A DNA stretch of 64,000 bases from Leeuwenhoekiella aequorea (GCF_004104375.1 NZ_QOVM01000002.1:558001-622000), one strand, 5' to 3'; positions 1 through 9,630 are shown, counted from the first letter of the stretch. Notes: generated by a model not told the origin, from the sequence alone. A program made the numbers and translations.

Positions 1-44
1 GTACCGGTCAAGGCGCTGCAGGAGTTTACGAGTTTTTAAATTAA
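1..44 (+). CDS. 3' end of a thiolase (acetyl-CoA C-acyltransferase), partial
   Basis: Only the last 13 codons and the TAA stop are inside the window. Reading from base 3 gives TGQGAAGVYEFLN, which resembles the Gly-rich tail of thiolases (the GxGxGxA segment near the CoA site). The next gene is an acyl-CoA dehydrogenase, and in Bacteroidota a hydroxyacyl-CoA dehydrogenase/thiolase/acyl-CoA dehydrogenase run is a common beta-oxidation operon. The call rests on this short tail and the context. Confidence 0.55.
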   Translation, partial: TGQGAAGVYEFLN

Positions 45-159
45 TAATTAACCAAAGGCTATAGATTTTTGTAGTCCCCATAAATAAAATTTATTCATAA
101 AATATTTTGAGAAGTTGGTTTAATTAAAAGCTAATCTCTCTATTTATATCCTATCAAAA

Positions 160-1968
160 ATGGCAGAAACAGCAGACAACAAAGAAATTTTACGTGGTGG
201 TCAATTTTTAGTTAAAGAAACCGCTTGTGAAGATGTTTTTACTCCTGAAGACTTTAACGAGGAGCAAAAAATGATGAAAGAAACGGTTAAAGAATTCGTT
301 GACCGAGAGATTGTTCCCCACAGAGAGCGTTTTGAACATAAAGATTATGCACTTACGGAAGAGGTTATGCGTAAGGCTGGTGAACTTGGTCTTTTAGGTA
401 TAGCTGTTCCTGAAGAATATGATGGTCTTGGGATGGGCTTTGTTTCTACAATGCTTGTTTGCGATTATATTTCTGGAGCAACCGGTTCTATCGCTACCGC
501 TTTTGGTGCACATACCGGTATCGGTACTATGCCTATTACACTTTACGGTACCGAAGAACAGAAGAAAAAATATGTTCCTAAGTTAGCTACAGGTGAATGG
601 TTTGGCGCTTATTGTTTAACAGAGCCGGGAGCTGGATCTGACGCTAATAGTGGCAAAACTAAAGCCGAACTTTCTTCAGACGAAAAGACCTATAAGATCA
701 ATGGTCAGAAAATGTGGATCTCAAATGCAGGTTTTTGTAATGTGTTTATTGTTTTTGCACGTATAGAAGATGATAAAAATATCACTGGATTTATTGTAGA
801 AAATGATCCTACAAACGGAATCTCACTAGGTGAAGAAGAAAAGAAATTAGGTATTCACTCTTCATCAACACGTCAGGTTTTCTTCAACGATACGGTAGTT
901 CCGGTAGAAAATATGCTTTCAGGTCGTGGAGAAGGTTTTAAAATTGCGATGAATGCACTTAACGTGGGTCGTATAAAACTTGCTGCAGCTTGTCTTGATG
1001 CTCAACGTCGTGTAATTGATATGGGGGTAAAATATGCTAACGAGCGCGTGCAATTTAAAACGCCTATTGCAAAGTTTGGGGCTATAAAATCTAAGCTTGC
1101 CGAGATGGCAACTAATGCTTATGCTTGTGAAAGTGCTGCTTATAGAGCTGCAAAAAATATAGAAGACCGCATTAGTATACGTATTAGCGAAGGCAATACA
1201 CATCAAGAAGCAGAACTTAAAGGTGTTGAAGAATATGCGATTGAATGTTCTATTTTGAAAGTTGCCGCGTCAGAAGATATGCAGAGTTGTGCAGATGAAG
1301 GGATTCAAATATTCGGAGGAATGGGCTTTAGCGCAGATGCTCCTATGGAAGCTGCCTGGAGAGACGCCCGTATCTCCCGTATCTATGAAGGTACAAATGA
1401 GATTAACCGTATGCTGGCTGTAGGAATGCTTGTTAAAAAAGCTATGAAAGGTCACGTAGATCTTTTAAATCCTGCGATGGCGGTAGGTGAAGAATTGACA
1501 GGAATTCCGTCTTTTGACACCCCAGATTATTCAGAGGTACTTTCAGAAGAAAAAGCGATTGTAGCAAAATTGAAGAAAGTATTTTTAATGGTTGCCGGTA
1601 GTGCAATTCAAAAATATGGACCCGATTTAGAATCTCATCAACAGTTATTAATGGCTGCTTCAGATATTCTAATTGAGATTTACATGGCAGAAAGTACCAT
1701 TCTACGTACCGAAAAGAATGTAAAACGTTTTGGTGAAGACACTCAAAAAGAACAAATCGCTATGGCTCAATTATACCTGTATCACGCAGTTGACACCATT
1801 AATTTAAAAGCAAAAGAAGGTATTGTTTCTTTTGCTGAGGGAGATGAACAACGTATGATGCTTATGGGATTAAAGCGTTTTACAAAGTATCAAAATCAGC
1901 CTAATGTAGTTGCTTTACGCAATCTTATTGCTGAAAAGATAACTTCAGAAAATACATATCCATTCTAG
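160..1968 (+). CDS. Acyl-CoA dehydrogenase, long form with C-terminal extension
   Basis: Flavoprotein catalysing the first step of fatty-acid beta-oxidation, making the trans-2-enoyl-CoA and passing electrons to an electron-transfer flavoprotein. The N-terminal helical domain (about residues 30-145) is followed by the FAD/substrate motif CLTEPGAGSD (about 152-161) and the C-terminal helical domain with IYEGTNEI, where E410 should be the catalytic base. At 602 residues it is about 200 longer than short/medium-chain enzymes and resembles the VLCAD/ACAD9-like layout with an extra helical tail. It starts 115 bp after a probable thiolase gene and is followed by an intrinsic terminator, so it is probably the last gene of a beta-oxidation operon. 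Chain-length specificity is not decided by the sequence. Confidence 0.93.
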   Translation: MAETADNKEILRGGQFLVKETACEDVFTPEDFNEEQKMMKETVKEFVDREIVPHRERFEHKDYALTEEVMRKAGELGLLGIAVPEEYDGLGMGFVSTMLVCDYISGATGSIATAFGAHTGIGTMPITLYGTEEQKKKYVPKLATGEWFGAYCLTEPGAGSDANSGKTKAELSSDEKTYKINGQKMWISNAGFCNVFIVFARIEDDKNITGFIVENDPTNGISLGEEEKKLGIHSSSTRQVFFNDTVVPVENMLSGRGEGFKIAMNALNVGRIKLAAACLDAQRRVIDMGVKYANERVQFKTPIAKFGAIKSKLAEMATNAYACESAAYRAAKNIEDRISIRISEGNTHQEAELKGVEEYAIECSILKVAASEDMQSCADEGIQIFGGMGFSADAPMEAAWRDARISRIYEGTNEINRMLAVGMLVKKAMKGHVDLLNPAMAVGEELTGIPSFDTPDYSEVLSEEKAIVAKLKKVFLMVAGSAIQKYGPDLESHQQLLMAASDILIEIYMAESTILRTEKNVKRFGEDTQKEQIAMAQLYLYHAVDTINLKAKEGIVSFAEGDEQRMMLMGLKRFTKYQNQPNVVALRNLIAEKITSENTYPF

Positions 1969-1997
1969 CCTTTCACTCCTAAGAAAGACTGAAAAAG

Positions 1998-2030
1998 ACC
2001 TGTAGCAAATTTGTTACAGGTTTTTTTTTA
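1998..2030 (+). terminator. Rho-independent terminator after acyl-CoA dehydrogenase
   Basis: Inverted repeat of about 12 bp per arm (ACCTGTAGCAAA facing TTTGTTACAGGT, one mismatch, essentially no loop beyond the A/T core), followed at once by a run of T (2021-2029). It lies 30 bp after the stop codon. Confidence 0.85.
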
Positions 2031-2158
2031 TTTAGATCCGAAGATTATGTTTAGCTTGTAATGTAATACTTAATCTTATTCCTGTATTTGTCAAATCGGC
2101 TCAATACTTGCTGTCTTCATATAAACATCAGTATCTTTAAAACTTTATTTAATTAACT

Positions 2159-3037
2159 ATGCTAAACTACATTTTTTCAGCTCTATTTTGTCTGGTTTCC
2201 TTAACCGCAGTAGCACAAACTAGTCCAGATGTTTATTTGTTTGAGATAAAAACTAGTCCTACTACTCTTGAGGTTCTAAGTGGAAAAAATATATCTCAAA
2301 ATCCAAAGTACGATAATCAACCTTCGTTTTATGATGAAAATACAGTCTTGTACAGTCGCACGGAAGACAGTCTGACGGCAATAGGTATTTATGAAATCAG
2401 CACACAGGAAGCTTCTGTTTTAACTGACGAACCCAACAGCGGATTCTTCTCACCGCAACGCCTTCCAGAAACCGATCGCGTCGTGGCGGTGCGTCAAGAT
2501 TCAGAAGGTAGACAACGACTTGCTGTATATGATTTTAAAACCAAAGCTTTTCAAAAGCTGCTAGACAGTAGTCAGGTAGGTTATTTTTCGTTTTACGATA
2601 AAGACACCTTTATAGCCTCTGTTTTAGTTCCTAATCAAATGGATTTATATTCTGGTCATATTTCAAAACAGAATTTAAAAATGATTATGAATAATGTAGG
2701 TAGGTCTTTGCAAAAAGTACCTAAGTCAAAATCATTAAGCTATACCGTGGTTAATGAAGATCAAAATTTGGATTTATATGTTTTAGATCTTTCAGTAGAC
2801 GAACCTACCAGTTATTTTGTTTGTGAATTACCAATAGGAAGACAAGATTACACTTGGTTAGATGAAAACCGCATACTTGTAGGAAGTGGAGACAGCCTCT
2901 TTGTGTATGATTTATTTGGTGAACCTGCCTGGGAGTTTTTAGTGAGCTTAAATAAATACCAGTTAACCAATATTACACGTATATCAATTAGTCCAGATGG
3001 TAAGCATCTTGCACTTGCGGCAGAACCGGTAGAATAA
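2159..3037 (+). CDS. Secreted TolB/PD40-like beta-propeller protein
   Basis: 292 residues with an N-terminal signal peptide (hydrophobic stretch, cleavage after about residue 20, VAQ/TS), so it is probably periplasmic or exported. The rest is a run of short beta-strand repeats of the TolB/WD40-like kind (for example PSFYDENTVLYS, ISPDGKHLALA), suggesting a propeller of about six blades. No catalytic motif is visible. It ends 10 bp before an MFS gene and may be co-transcribed with it. Specific function unknown. Confidence 0.6.
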   Translation: MLNYIFSALFCLVSLTAVAQTSPDVYLFEIKTSPTTLEVLSGKNISQNPKYDNQPSFYDENTVLYSRTEDSLTAIGIYEISTQEASVLTDEPNSGFFSPQRLPETDRVVAVRQDSEGRQRLAVYDFKTKAFQKLLDSSQVGYFSFYDKDTFIASVLVPNQMDLYSGHISKQNLKMIMNNVGRSLQKVPKSKSLSYTVVNEDQNLDLYVLDLSVDEPTSYFVCELPIGRQDYTWLDENRILVGSGDSLFVYDLFGEPAWEFLVSLNKYQLTNITRISISPDGKHLALAAEPVE

Positions 3038-3047
3038 TCTTGTATTT

Positions 3048-4214
3048 GTGATTATATCTTCTAAATCTCGTGTAGTATTTATTATAGTAATAGCCCAATT
3101 TTTAGGAACTTCACTATGGTTTGTAGGCAATATTGTGGTTCCACAACTTCCATTTTCAGATTTAGGAAGGTCTGATGCGATACGCACCATTTTAGCAGCT
3201 GTTCAATTTGGCTTTATTGCAGGCACCCTGCTATTTGCACTACTTGCAATTTCAGACCGCTATGCTCCATCAAAAGTATTTCTTATTTGTGCAGCTTTAG
3301 GAGCTCTTGTAAATCTCACTCTTTTAGCACCTAGTGTTTCCTTTACTACCATACTTATTTCTCGATTTTTAACAGGATTCTGTCTGGCAGGTATTTACCC
3401 TGTAGGAATGAAAATCGCGTCTGATTATTTTGAAAAGGGATTAGGAAAAGTGTTAGGCTATCTAGTAGGTGCACTTGTTTTAGGTACTGCCCTCCCCCAT
3501 TTCTTAAACAGTCTTGGGGTAGCTATCAATTATAAAACAATCACATTGCTTACAAGTATTTTAGCTTTAACAGGCGGACTTTTGGTAGGTTTAGGTGTGC
3601 CTAACGGACCTTTTAGAAAAGCTCAACAGCAAATAAAATTAGCTGGCTTATCAACAATGTTTAAGCACAGACCATTTAAAGCAGCAGCTATTGGATATTG
3701 GGGACATATGTGGGAACTTTATGCATTCTGGGGATTTGTACCTCTATACATTACACTTTATAACACTGAGAATGCCCTAAACATAAATATACCGCTACTG
3801 GCATTTTTAACTCTAAGTATAGGAGCTGTATCTTGTGCTCTCGGAGGGCATATAAGTAAAAAAACTACGAGCAAATCTGTAGCATTATTTTCCCTTAGCG
3901 CTTCGGGGATTTGCTGTCTAGTTTCACCTTTTTTATTATTGGCACCTCTATGGGTTTTTATAGTATTTATTTTGTTTTGGGGAGCTGTAGTGGTTGCAGA
4001 TAGTCCGCAATTCTCTACCTTAATAGCCAATAACACAATCGCCGAATACCGTGGTACGGCATTGACGATAGTAAATTGCATAGGATTTGCCATAACTATC
4101 GTGAGTATTCAATTTGTTGGTTATTTTGTAGAAAATTATGCTCCTTATTTATTTCTTATTTTAGCCTTAGGTCCAATTATCGGTGTTAGTAATTTAATCT
4201 TTCAGAAAAAATAG
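3048..4214 (+). CDS. MFS transporter
   Basis: 388-residue polytopic membrane protein of the major facilitator superfamily with about 12 hydrophobic segments. The MFS loop 2-3 region is SDRYAPSKV, followed by the TM4-type segment SRFLTGFCLAGIYPVGMKI. The start is a GTG at 3048. It is favoured because the first membrane helix begins at about residue 8, and a later ATG would delete part of it. The substrate cannot be told. It sits 10 bp after the propeller gene and 37 bp before the CBM9-like lipoprotein on the same strand. Confidence 0.85.
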   Translation: MIISSKSRVVFIIVIAQFLGTSLWFVGNIVVPQLPFSDLGRSDAIRTILAAVQFGFIAGTLLFALLAISDRYAPSKVFLICAALGALVNLTLLAPSVSFTTILISRFLTGFCLAGIYPVGMKIASDYFEKGLGKVLGYLVGALVLGTALPHFLNSLGVAINYKTITLLTSILALTGGLLVGLGVPNGPFRKAQQQIKLAGLSTMFKHRPFKAAAIGYWGHMWELYAFWGFVPLYITLYNTENALNINIPLLAFLTLSIGAVSCALGGHISKKTTSKSVALFSLSASGICCLVSPFLLLAPLWVFIVFILFWGAVVVADSPQFSTLIANNTIAEYRGTALTIVNCIGFAITIVSIQFVGYFVENYAPYLFLILALGPIIGVSNLIFQKK

Positions 4215-4251
4215 CTGCTAGATTACAATCCAAGATTTTCTAAATTCAACT

Positions 4252-4989
4252 ATGCGTTTTTTATACCTACTAATTTTTCTTGGCTTATCAGCTTGTAACC
4301 AAAAAACTTCAAAGCCTGACTTATTTGAAAAATCTAATACTGATTATCAACCAGTAAAGCGCTCTTTAATTACACCAAATATAGATGGATCTCCCAATGA
4401 TATTGCCTGGAAAAATAAAAATTGGATTCCTTTAGATAATGATTGGGAAGGAAAAAATAAAAATTCTGTACGGTATAAACTTACCTGGACACCTGACGCT
4501 CTATACATTTTGGTGGTTATTGAAAATCTTAAGTTAGAACGCTCATTAAATAATCCTCTCAGTACATTTGAAAACCAAAGCAGACTAATACTATATATTG
4601 ATGAAAATAATAGCGGAGGTAATTATGCAAATGACCATAGCGCTTTTTCTTATCATACACTTGTTGACGGATTTATTCTTGACTATAACACCTTAGGACA
4701 ACCTGCTTTTTACAATAATCATATAGATAGTGAAATCAAACAATCTGATTCTAACCTTTATTGGGAAATCAGGTTAACCGTATTTGATGAAAGTTATTGT
4801 GATAACCTCCCGAATGAAGCGGTGAAGCTAATTAAAAACAAGAAAATGGGTTTTGCAATTGCTTATAGCTCTACAGATGCTTCTACAAATTCAAAAACCA
4901 TTTTAGGCTCTATCGAGATTCCAGAAGATTATAAGAATCAAATTGAATATGATTCAGGTCTTTTTGGTACTATAATGCTTGTAGAATAG
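4252..4989 (+). CDS. Lipoprotein with CBM9-like carbohydrate-binding fold
   Basis: 245 residues. The signal peptide ends in a lipobox (GLSAC, lipidated Cys15), so it should be anchored in a membrane facing the periplasm or surface. The body matches the CBM9/DOMON-like pattern: PNIDGSPNDIAWKNKNW near residue 45, then alternating beta strands with LTWTPDALYILVVIEN and the LILYIDENNSGG segment. Family members bind glycans or are non-catalytic parts of larger enzymes. The ligand here is unknown. It is the third gene of a co-directional run. Confidence 0.65.
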   Translation: MRFLYLLIFLGLSACNQKTSKPDLFEKSNTDYQPVKRSLITPNIDGSPNDIAWKNKNWIPLDNDWEGKNKNSVRYKLTWTPDALYILVVIENLKLERSLNNPLSTFENQSRLILYIDENNSGGNYANDHSAFSYHTLVDGFILDYNTLGQPAFYNNHIDSEIKQSDSNLYWEIRLTVFDESYCDNLPNEAVKLIKNKKMGFAIAYSSTDASTNSKTILGSIEIPEDYKNQIEYDSGLFGTIMLVE

Positions 4990-5052
4990 TTCCTTCTATG
5001 TATATAGAAAGTGAGTCTAACATATGTTAATCTCACGATGTCTTAACCATAC

Positions 5053-5060
5053 TATATTTG
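5053..5060 (+). promoter_or_regulatory. Flavobacterial -7 promoter element (TATATTTG)
   Basis: Exact match to the TAnnTTTG -7 consensus of Bacteroidota housekeeping promoters, about 113 bp before the aldo/keto reductase start. No clear TTG -33 element at the best spacing was seen. Confidence 0.4.
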
Positions 5061-5172
5061 CATTTAGAAACAAGTTCAGCTTTATTTAACCGAGTAGGAA
5101 TAGTAGCTTATAGCGTCAAATTACTTAAGTTTAAATACAACTAATTTTCGCTATAGCGGAAAAACAAACAAT

Positions 5173-6078
5173 ATGGAAAACAAACTAGCACTCAATGATA
5201 ATCTTAGCTTATCAAGAATTATACACGGTTACTGGCGTTTAAGAGACTGGAATCTTAGTGACCAGGAACTTTTAAAACTTATTGAACAAGTTCTTGAATT
5301 GGGAATAACCTCCTTTGATCACGCCGATATCTATGGAAACTATACGTGTGAAGCTTATTTTGGCCGTGCACTTGCTTTAAAGCCATCTTTACGCGATCAA
5401 ATGGAATTAATAAGTAAATGTGGAATTCGATTAAATACAGATGCGAACCCAGAACTTGATGTGAAAATTTATGATTATAGTTTTAATTATATAGTACAGC
5501 AGGCTGAAGCATCACTTAAGCATTTGGGTACAGATCGTCTTGATCTTTTGCTATTACATAGACCTGCTCCATTTTTTAATCCGGAAGAGGTTGCAAAAGC
5601 ATTTGATAAACTAAAACAAAGTGGTAAAGTGCTAAATTTTGGAGTTTCAAATTTCACACCGATGCAATTTGACAGCTTGCAATCACATCTGGATATGCCT
5701 CTTGCCACAAATCAAGTTGAGATTTCAGTTTCTTGTTTAGAGCATTTCGAAAATGAAAATATGGAGTTTCTTCAGAAACATAATATTAAGCCAATGGCAT
5801 GGTCTCCCCTTGCAGGTGGCGGTCTATTTAAACCTCAATCTGATAAAGAACATCGCTTGCATTCTGTATTAAAAGAAATTGCAGCAGCCTTAAACGTGGA
5901 GTCAATTGACCAAGTGATGTATGCTTGGCTATTAAAACATCCTGCTGGCATAATGCCTATTGTAGGTTCTCAACACATAAACCGAATAAAGAGTGCGGTT
6001 GATGCGCTTGAAGTTGAAATGAGCCTTGAACAATGGTACAAAATTTACATTGCCTCAAAAGGAGACGAATTGCCTTAA
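5173..6078 (+). CDS. Aldo/keto reductase (YdhF-like)
   Basis: 301-residue cytosolic NADPH-dependent oxidoreductase of the AKR superfamily. The catalytic tetrad can be read as D49 (SFDHADIYG), Y54, K82 (ISKCG) and H129 (LLLHRP). The C-terminal cofactor region includes PIVGSQHINRI. The length is normal for the family. It stands alone between a promoter-like element and a strong terminator. The physiological substrate cannot be inferred. Confidence 0.88.
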   Translation: MENKLALNDNLSLSRIIHGYWRLRDWNLSDQELLKLIEQVLELGITSFDHADIYGNYTCEAYFGRALALKPSLRDQMELISKCGIRLNTDANPELDVKIYDYSFNYIVQQAEASLKHLGTDRLDLLLLHRPAPFFNPEEVAKAFDKLKQSGKVLNFGVSNFTPMQFDSLQSHLDMPLATNQVEISVSCLEHFENENMEFLQKHNIKPMAWSPLAGGGLFKPQSDKEHRLHSVLKEIAAALNVESIDQVMYAWLLKHPAGIMPIVGSQHINRIKSAVDALEVEMSLEQWYKIYIASKGDELP

Positions 6079-6102
6079 AATTTTTTTTAATTAATAACTA
6101 AT

Positions 6103-6130
6103 AAAAGCCTCATGTTTTGAGGCTTTTTTA
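6103..6130 (+). terminator. Rho-independent terminator after aldo/keto reductase
   Basis: Stem AAAAGCCTCA facing TTGAGGCTTTT with a short loop, followed by T6. It lies 25 bp after the stop. Confidence 0.85.
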
Positions 6131-6258
6131 CTTTAATTGAAAATTCTAATTATTTACCATCGATATAGTTAAATACAAGTTCAAGTTTTTAATATTCTTA
6201 ACAAGTAATACAGTTTCAACCTATTATTTTTATAATAAACACATATAAATATTAGCAT

Positions 6259-7362
6259 ATGAGTACGTATATAGATTCTAGACTTTCACTATTCCTTGTA
6301 ATAATTTTAATATCTGGGATATTAGTCTTCACTCTTTTATTTTATGCTTTAAAAAAGTTTGGTAAAAGTCCACGTACAATTTTGCCTGTTAACTTTGCAA
6401 CCCGCATACGCATACCACTCGCATTATTTTTGTTGGCTTTAATTCTAAGAATCGTTCTTGTAAGAGAAGAAATTACAGCATATATAAATCAAGATATTCT
6501 GTCTCATGCAAGCACCTTATTGTTCATCACAAGTATTACCTGGGCAATTATTTTAGTAATAAAAGCATTTAAAAGAAACATTCTTACCAAATATGATATG
6601 AGTGTCTCAGATAATGTGCACGCTAGAAAAATTTACACTCAGTTTAGCGTACTCGAACGGGTTATCATTTTTGTAATTGTTCTATTTGCCGTGAGTATTG
6701 CATTGATGAGTTTTGAAAATATAAGAGCAATTGGCGTAAGTATTTTAACTTCTGCTGGGATTGCTGGTATTATCATTGGTTTTGCCGCTCAGAAAGCCTT
6801 AGGAACATTAATGGCAGGAATACAAATCGCATTTACCCAACCAATTCGTATAGATGATGTTGTTGTAGTTGAAGGAGAATGGGGCCGTATTGAAGAAATT
6901 TATTTGACCTATGTTGTTGTTAAGATTTGGGACAAACGAAGATTGGTTTTACCCACTACGTATTTCATTGAAAAACCATTTCAAAATTGGACGCGCAATT
7001 CGTCAGATATACTGGGAACCGTTTTCATTTATACAGATTATAGCGTACCCTTTGATGCTTTACGTCACGAACTTACTCGAATCTTGGAAAGTACAGATTT
7101 ATGGGATGGTGAAGTTAATGTTCTGCAAGTTACAGATACAAAAAATGAAGTCGTAGAAACAAGAGCTCTTATGAGCGCAAAAGATTCTCCTACTTCGTGG
7201 GACTTACGCGTATTGGTACGTGAAAAACTTGTAGTATTTATTCAAAATAATTATCCGCATAGCTTGCCCCGCACACGTGTGGAAATGCACGAAATTACAG
7301 ATTCTAAAGATCCGGAAAATACTTCTACGTCTCCAGAACCTTCCGATTTACTTCGTAAATAA
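6259..7362 (+). CDS. MscS-family mechanosensitive ion channel
   Basis: 367-residue inner-membrane channel. Hydrophobic segments lie at about residues 10-32, 50-70, 83-103, 130-150 and 155-180. The last carries the pore-helix pattern GIIIGFAAQKALGTLMAG typical of MscS TM3. The following beta domain contains IRIDDVVVVEGEWGRIEEI and VLPTTYFIEKPFQNWTR, which match the conserved MscS middle domain. Family members open under membrane tension and release solutes during hypo-osmotic shock. It appears monocistronic. Confidence 0.92.
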   Translation: MSTYIDSRLSLFLVIILISGILVFTLLFYALKKFGKSPRTILPVNFATRIRIPLALFLLALILRIVLVREEITAYINQDILSHASTLLFITSITWAIILVIKAFKRNILTKYDMSVSDNVHARKIYTQFSVLERVIIFVIVLFAVSIALMSFENIRAIGVSILTSAGIAGIIIGFAAQKALGTLMAGIQIAFTQPIRIDDVVVVEGEWGRIEEIYLTYVVVKIWDKRRLVLPTTYFIEKPFQNWTRNSSDILGTVFIYTDYSVPFDALRHELTRILESTDLWDGEVNVLQVTDTKNEVVETRALMSAKDSPTSWDLRVLVREKLVVFIQNNYPHSLPRTRVEMHEITDSKDPENTSTSPEPSDLLRK

Positions 7363-7487
7363 TTGTTTGGTATTTATTGATTTTCAATCTAAGATGTTGG
7401 GCAAAGAATGCAAACATTAAACTAACGTTTTATCCTATTAAAAACGTAGAATCTTGTAATTTACACTTCAGTACAAATGATTTATAA

Positions 7488-8939
7488 TTGAAAGATAAAG
7501 CGACAGAAAATAAATGCTGGATGGTCTGTAGTGACTGTAAGGGTGAAGGGAGACGTAAGCGGCGAATACGCAAGAAAGTCCGTCTTAATTATAAAAAACA
7601 GTTAGCGGCCGCGCTTAAAGGCGAGGCTCCAACACCTATACCTCCTAAAGCTCATAAATACCTTTGTGCAACTTGTAAGGGTTCTGGTCTTATCAAAGCT
7701 CCTAATTTTCCAAAGCCAGATTCTAATAATTTTCCACTTATTGCTATTATAGGTGGCGGTATTGGAGGTGTTGCTCTAGCTGTTGCTTGTTTACATCGGG
7801 GAATACCATTTACATTATATGAGCGTGATTCTAGTTTTAATGCCAGGTCACAAGGATACGCACTAACCTTGCAACAAGCAAGTTCGGCAATAAAAGGTCT
7901 TGGTCTTAGTGATCTTAAAGAGGGGATTATCTCAACCAGACACGTTGTTCATACTATTAATGGTGAAATTATAGGTGAATGGGGAATGCGCAAATGGCTC
8001 GAGTCGCAATCAGCTCCTTTTTCAAAACGCACAAATATTCATATTGCAAGACAATCTTTACGTCAAGAACTATTAGATCAGCTATTGCAATCAGACTCGG
8101 TTAAATGGGATCATCAACTTTTAAGTTATTCAGAAACCGAATCTATAAACTTAAATTTTATACACGATAATGAATTGGTATCTGATAAAGCTGATGTACT
8201 TGTGGGTGCCGACGGAATTTTTAGCGCGGTTCGTAATCTTTTACTAAAAGAAAATAATAAACCTTTAAGATATTTAGATTGTATCGTTATTTTAGGTATT
8301 TGCCCGTTGTCAAAATTAAAAGATATTGAAAACCCTTTGTTAGATTCAGCAACGGTTTTTCAAACTGCTAATGGCAATGAACGCATTTATATGATGCCTT
8401 ATGATAAAGATCATATTATGTGGCAATTAAGTTTTCCATTACCGGAAAATGAGGCCAAAAGTCTCAGTGCATTGGGAAGTGATGCTCTTAAAAAAGAAGC
8501 CTGTCGACGCACGGAGTGGCACAGTCCTATTCCCGAAACTCTCGCCGCTACATCTAGCGATTTAATATCTGGGTATCCAGTATATGACCGGGAAATATTA
8601 GAAACTAAGGATTTTGTACATGCTTCAAAAACTACATTAATAGGTGATGCAGCACATCCTATGAGTCCGTTTAAAGGTCAGGGAGCAAATCAAGCTTTGC
8701 TTGATGCTCTTGCTCTTGCTCGTGAGATTTATAAGGGATGCGGACCTAATTCTGGCTGGCGGGAAGAAGGTATTAGAAAACGTATATTATTAAATTTTGA
8801 ATCTGAAATGCTCAAACGTAGTGGTAAGAAAGTAAAAGATTCTGCTGCAGCTGCAGTATTTCTTCACACAGATGAAGTTCTCTATAAAGCCAACCAACCA
8901 CGTGGACGCCATCTCAAAACTGATAAGAATAGTGATTAA
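7488..8939 (+). CDS. FAD-dependent monooxygenase with N-terminal DnaJ-like zinc-binding module
   Basis: 483 residues. From about residue 82 it is a PF01494-type flavin monooxygenase: dinucleotide fold IAIIGGGIGG, the VGADGIFSAVR (DG) motif and GDAAHPMSPFKGQGAN (GD) motif that binds the FAD ribityl/phosphate. The first 80 residues carry two CxxCxGxG motifs, CSDCKGEG (C14/C17) and CATCKGSG (C60/C63), as in the DnaJ zinc finger, separated by a very basic stretch. The start is uncertain: a TTG at 7488, or ATG at 7521, which would leave both Cys pairs intact. The gene is flanked by gaps of 125 and 127 bp and appears monocistronic. The substrate is unknown, perhaps an aromatic compound or antibiotic (TetX-like families share this fold). 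Confidence 0.8.
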   Translation: MKDKATENKCWMVCSDCKGEGRRKRRIRKKVRLNYKKQLAAALKGEAPTPIPPKAHKYLCATCKGSGLIKAPNFPKPDSNNFPLIAIIGGGIGGVALAVACLHRGIPFTLYERDSSFNARSQGYALTLQQASSAIKGLGLSDLKEGIISTRHVVHTINGEIIGEWGMRKWLESQSAPFSKRTNIHIARQSLRQELLDQLLQSDSVKWDHQLLSYSETESINLNFIHDNELVSDKADVLVGADGIFSAVRNLLLKENNKPLRYLDCIVILGICPLSKLKDIENPLLDSATVFQTANGNERIYMMPYDKDHIMWQLSFPLPENEAKSLSALGSDALKKEACRRTEWHSPIPETLAATSSDLISGYPVYDREILETKDFVHASKTTLIGDAAHPMSPFKGQGANQALLDALALAREIYKGCGPNSGWREEGIRKRILLNFESEMLKRSGKKVKDSAAAAVFLHTDEVLYKANQPRGRHLKTDKNSD

Positions 8940-9066
8940 CTGCATTTAATAATAAATTAATCTACAACATTTGATTCCTTTAGAAAATTAAACGTAGCAT
9001 TGTTATATAATCCTATTTAAATCAGAAATTTAAATATCATTAATGCCTGCAACAGCACGAGAGTGA

Positions 9067-9561
9067 ATGAGAACCAAAAATAATTTATACAAAAAGTTAT
9101 ATTCCAGAAAAAGTCAGCGGTTTTTAACCACTAAAGTTCGCCATTCCAGGCAAGATGATATTGATAATCGAAAAATTGTATGGCACGCTATTGCCTCTTT
9201 TTACTTAGACACAGAATTGCTTGAGTATGATTATGAGCGTATCGCAACACTTTTTACGCAATCTGGATTCTCGATTACTGAATTAAAAAAAATAGACTTG
9301 TATGAAGTCTTTCCTGTCCTTAAGGATAACGTTCTTACGATCTCTGGGGTGTGGAATGGGGTTGATGAAGGCTGGCTAAATAAGGCGTGCACGCTCACCT
9401 ATTACAGACGAAACAACAATTTATTTAGAATGAAAGTTAGGTTTTACAATCGCGTTTTATACACGATGCGCAAAGAGCATTGGATAAATATAGAATCAAT
9501 TATGCGAAGTAAAGTAACTCCACAAATTCCTATCAATTCTAATTTAATAGAAAATAGCTGA
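9067..9561 (+). CDS. DUF7079-like hypothetical protein
   Basis: 164 residues, with a very basic N-terminus and no signal peptide or membrane segment. The central part (WHAIASFYLDTELLEYDYERI, then LYEVFPVLKDNVLTISGVW) fits my memory of the DUF7079 pattern, in which a 'W-A-S-x-F-x-DTE' block is followed by 'EV-PV-x-x-N-L'. Function is unknown. It ends 69 bp before arsR but is probably a separate unit, because a repeated ars element sits between them. Confidence 0.55.
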   Translation: MRTKNNLYKKLYSRKSQRFLTTKVRHSRQDDIDNRKIVWHAIASFYLDTELLEYDYERIATLFTQSGFSITELKKIDLYEVFPVLKDNVLTISGVWNGVDEGWLNKACTLTYYRRNNNLFRMKVRFYNRVLYTMRKEHWINIESIMRSKVTPQIPINSNLIENS

Positions 9562-9594
9562 AATAAATCAGCATCTAGTTTTAGGATTTACCTT

Positions 9595-9614
9595 ATTAAT
9601 CGTAATATTGCAAT
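9595..9614 (+). promoter_or_regulatory. Candidate ArsR operator A overlapping the arsR promoter
   Basis: The 20-mer ATTAATCGTAATATTGCAAT recurs with 17/20 identity at 9976-9995, immediately before the next gene. Its core is an imperfect palindrome around AATATT, and it overlaps TAATATTG, one base off the flavobacterial -7 consensus. ArsR-type repressors bind such sites and are released by As(III). Confidence 0.55.
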
Positions 9615-9630
9615 GTACTAATATTTAATT

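Noticed and set aside
919-1206. 95-codon minus-strand frame within the acyl-CoA dehydrogenase gene
   Set aside because: Opposite a well-conserved flavoprotein; low-complexity composition and no motif.
6911-7156. 81-codon frame in an alternative phase inside mscS
   Set aside because: Fully inside the conserved MscS domain; its translation has no recognisable features.
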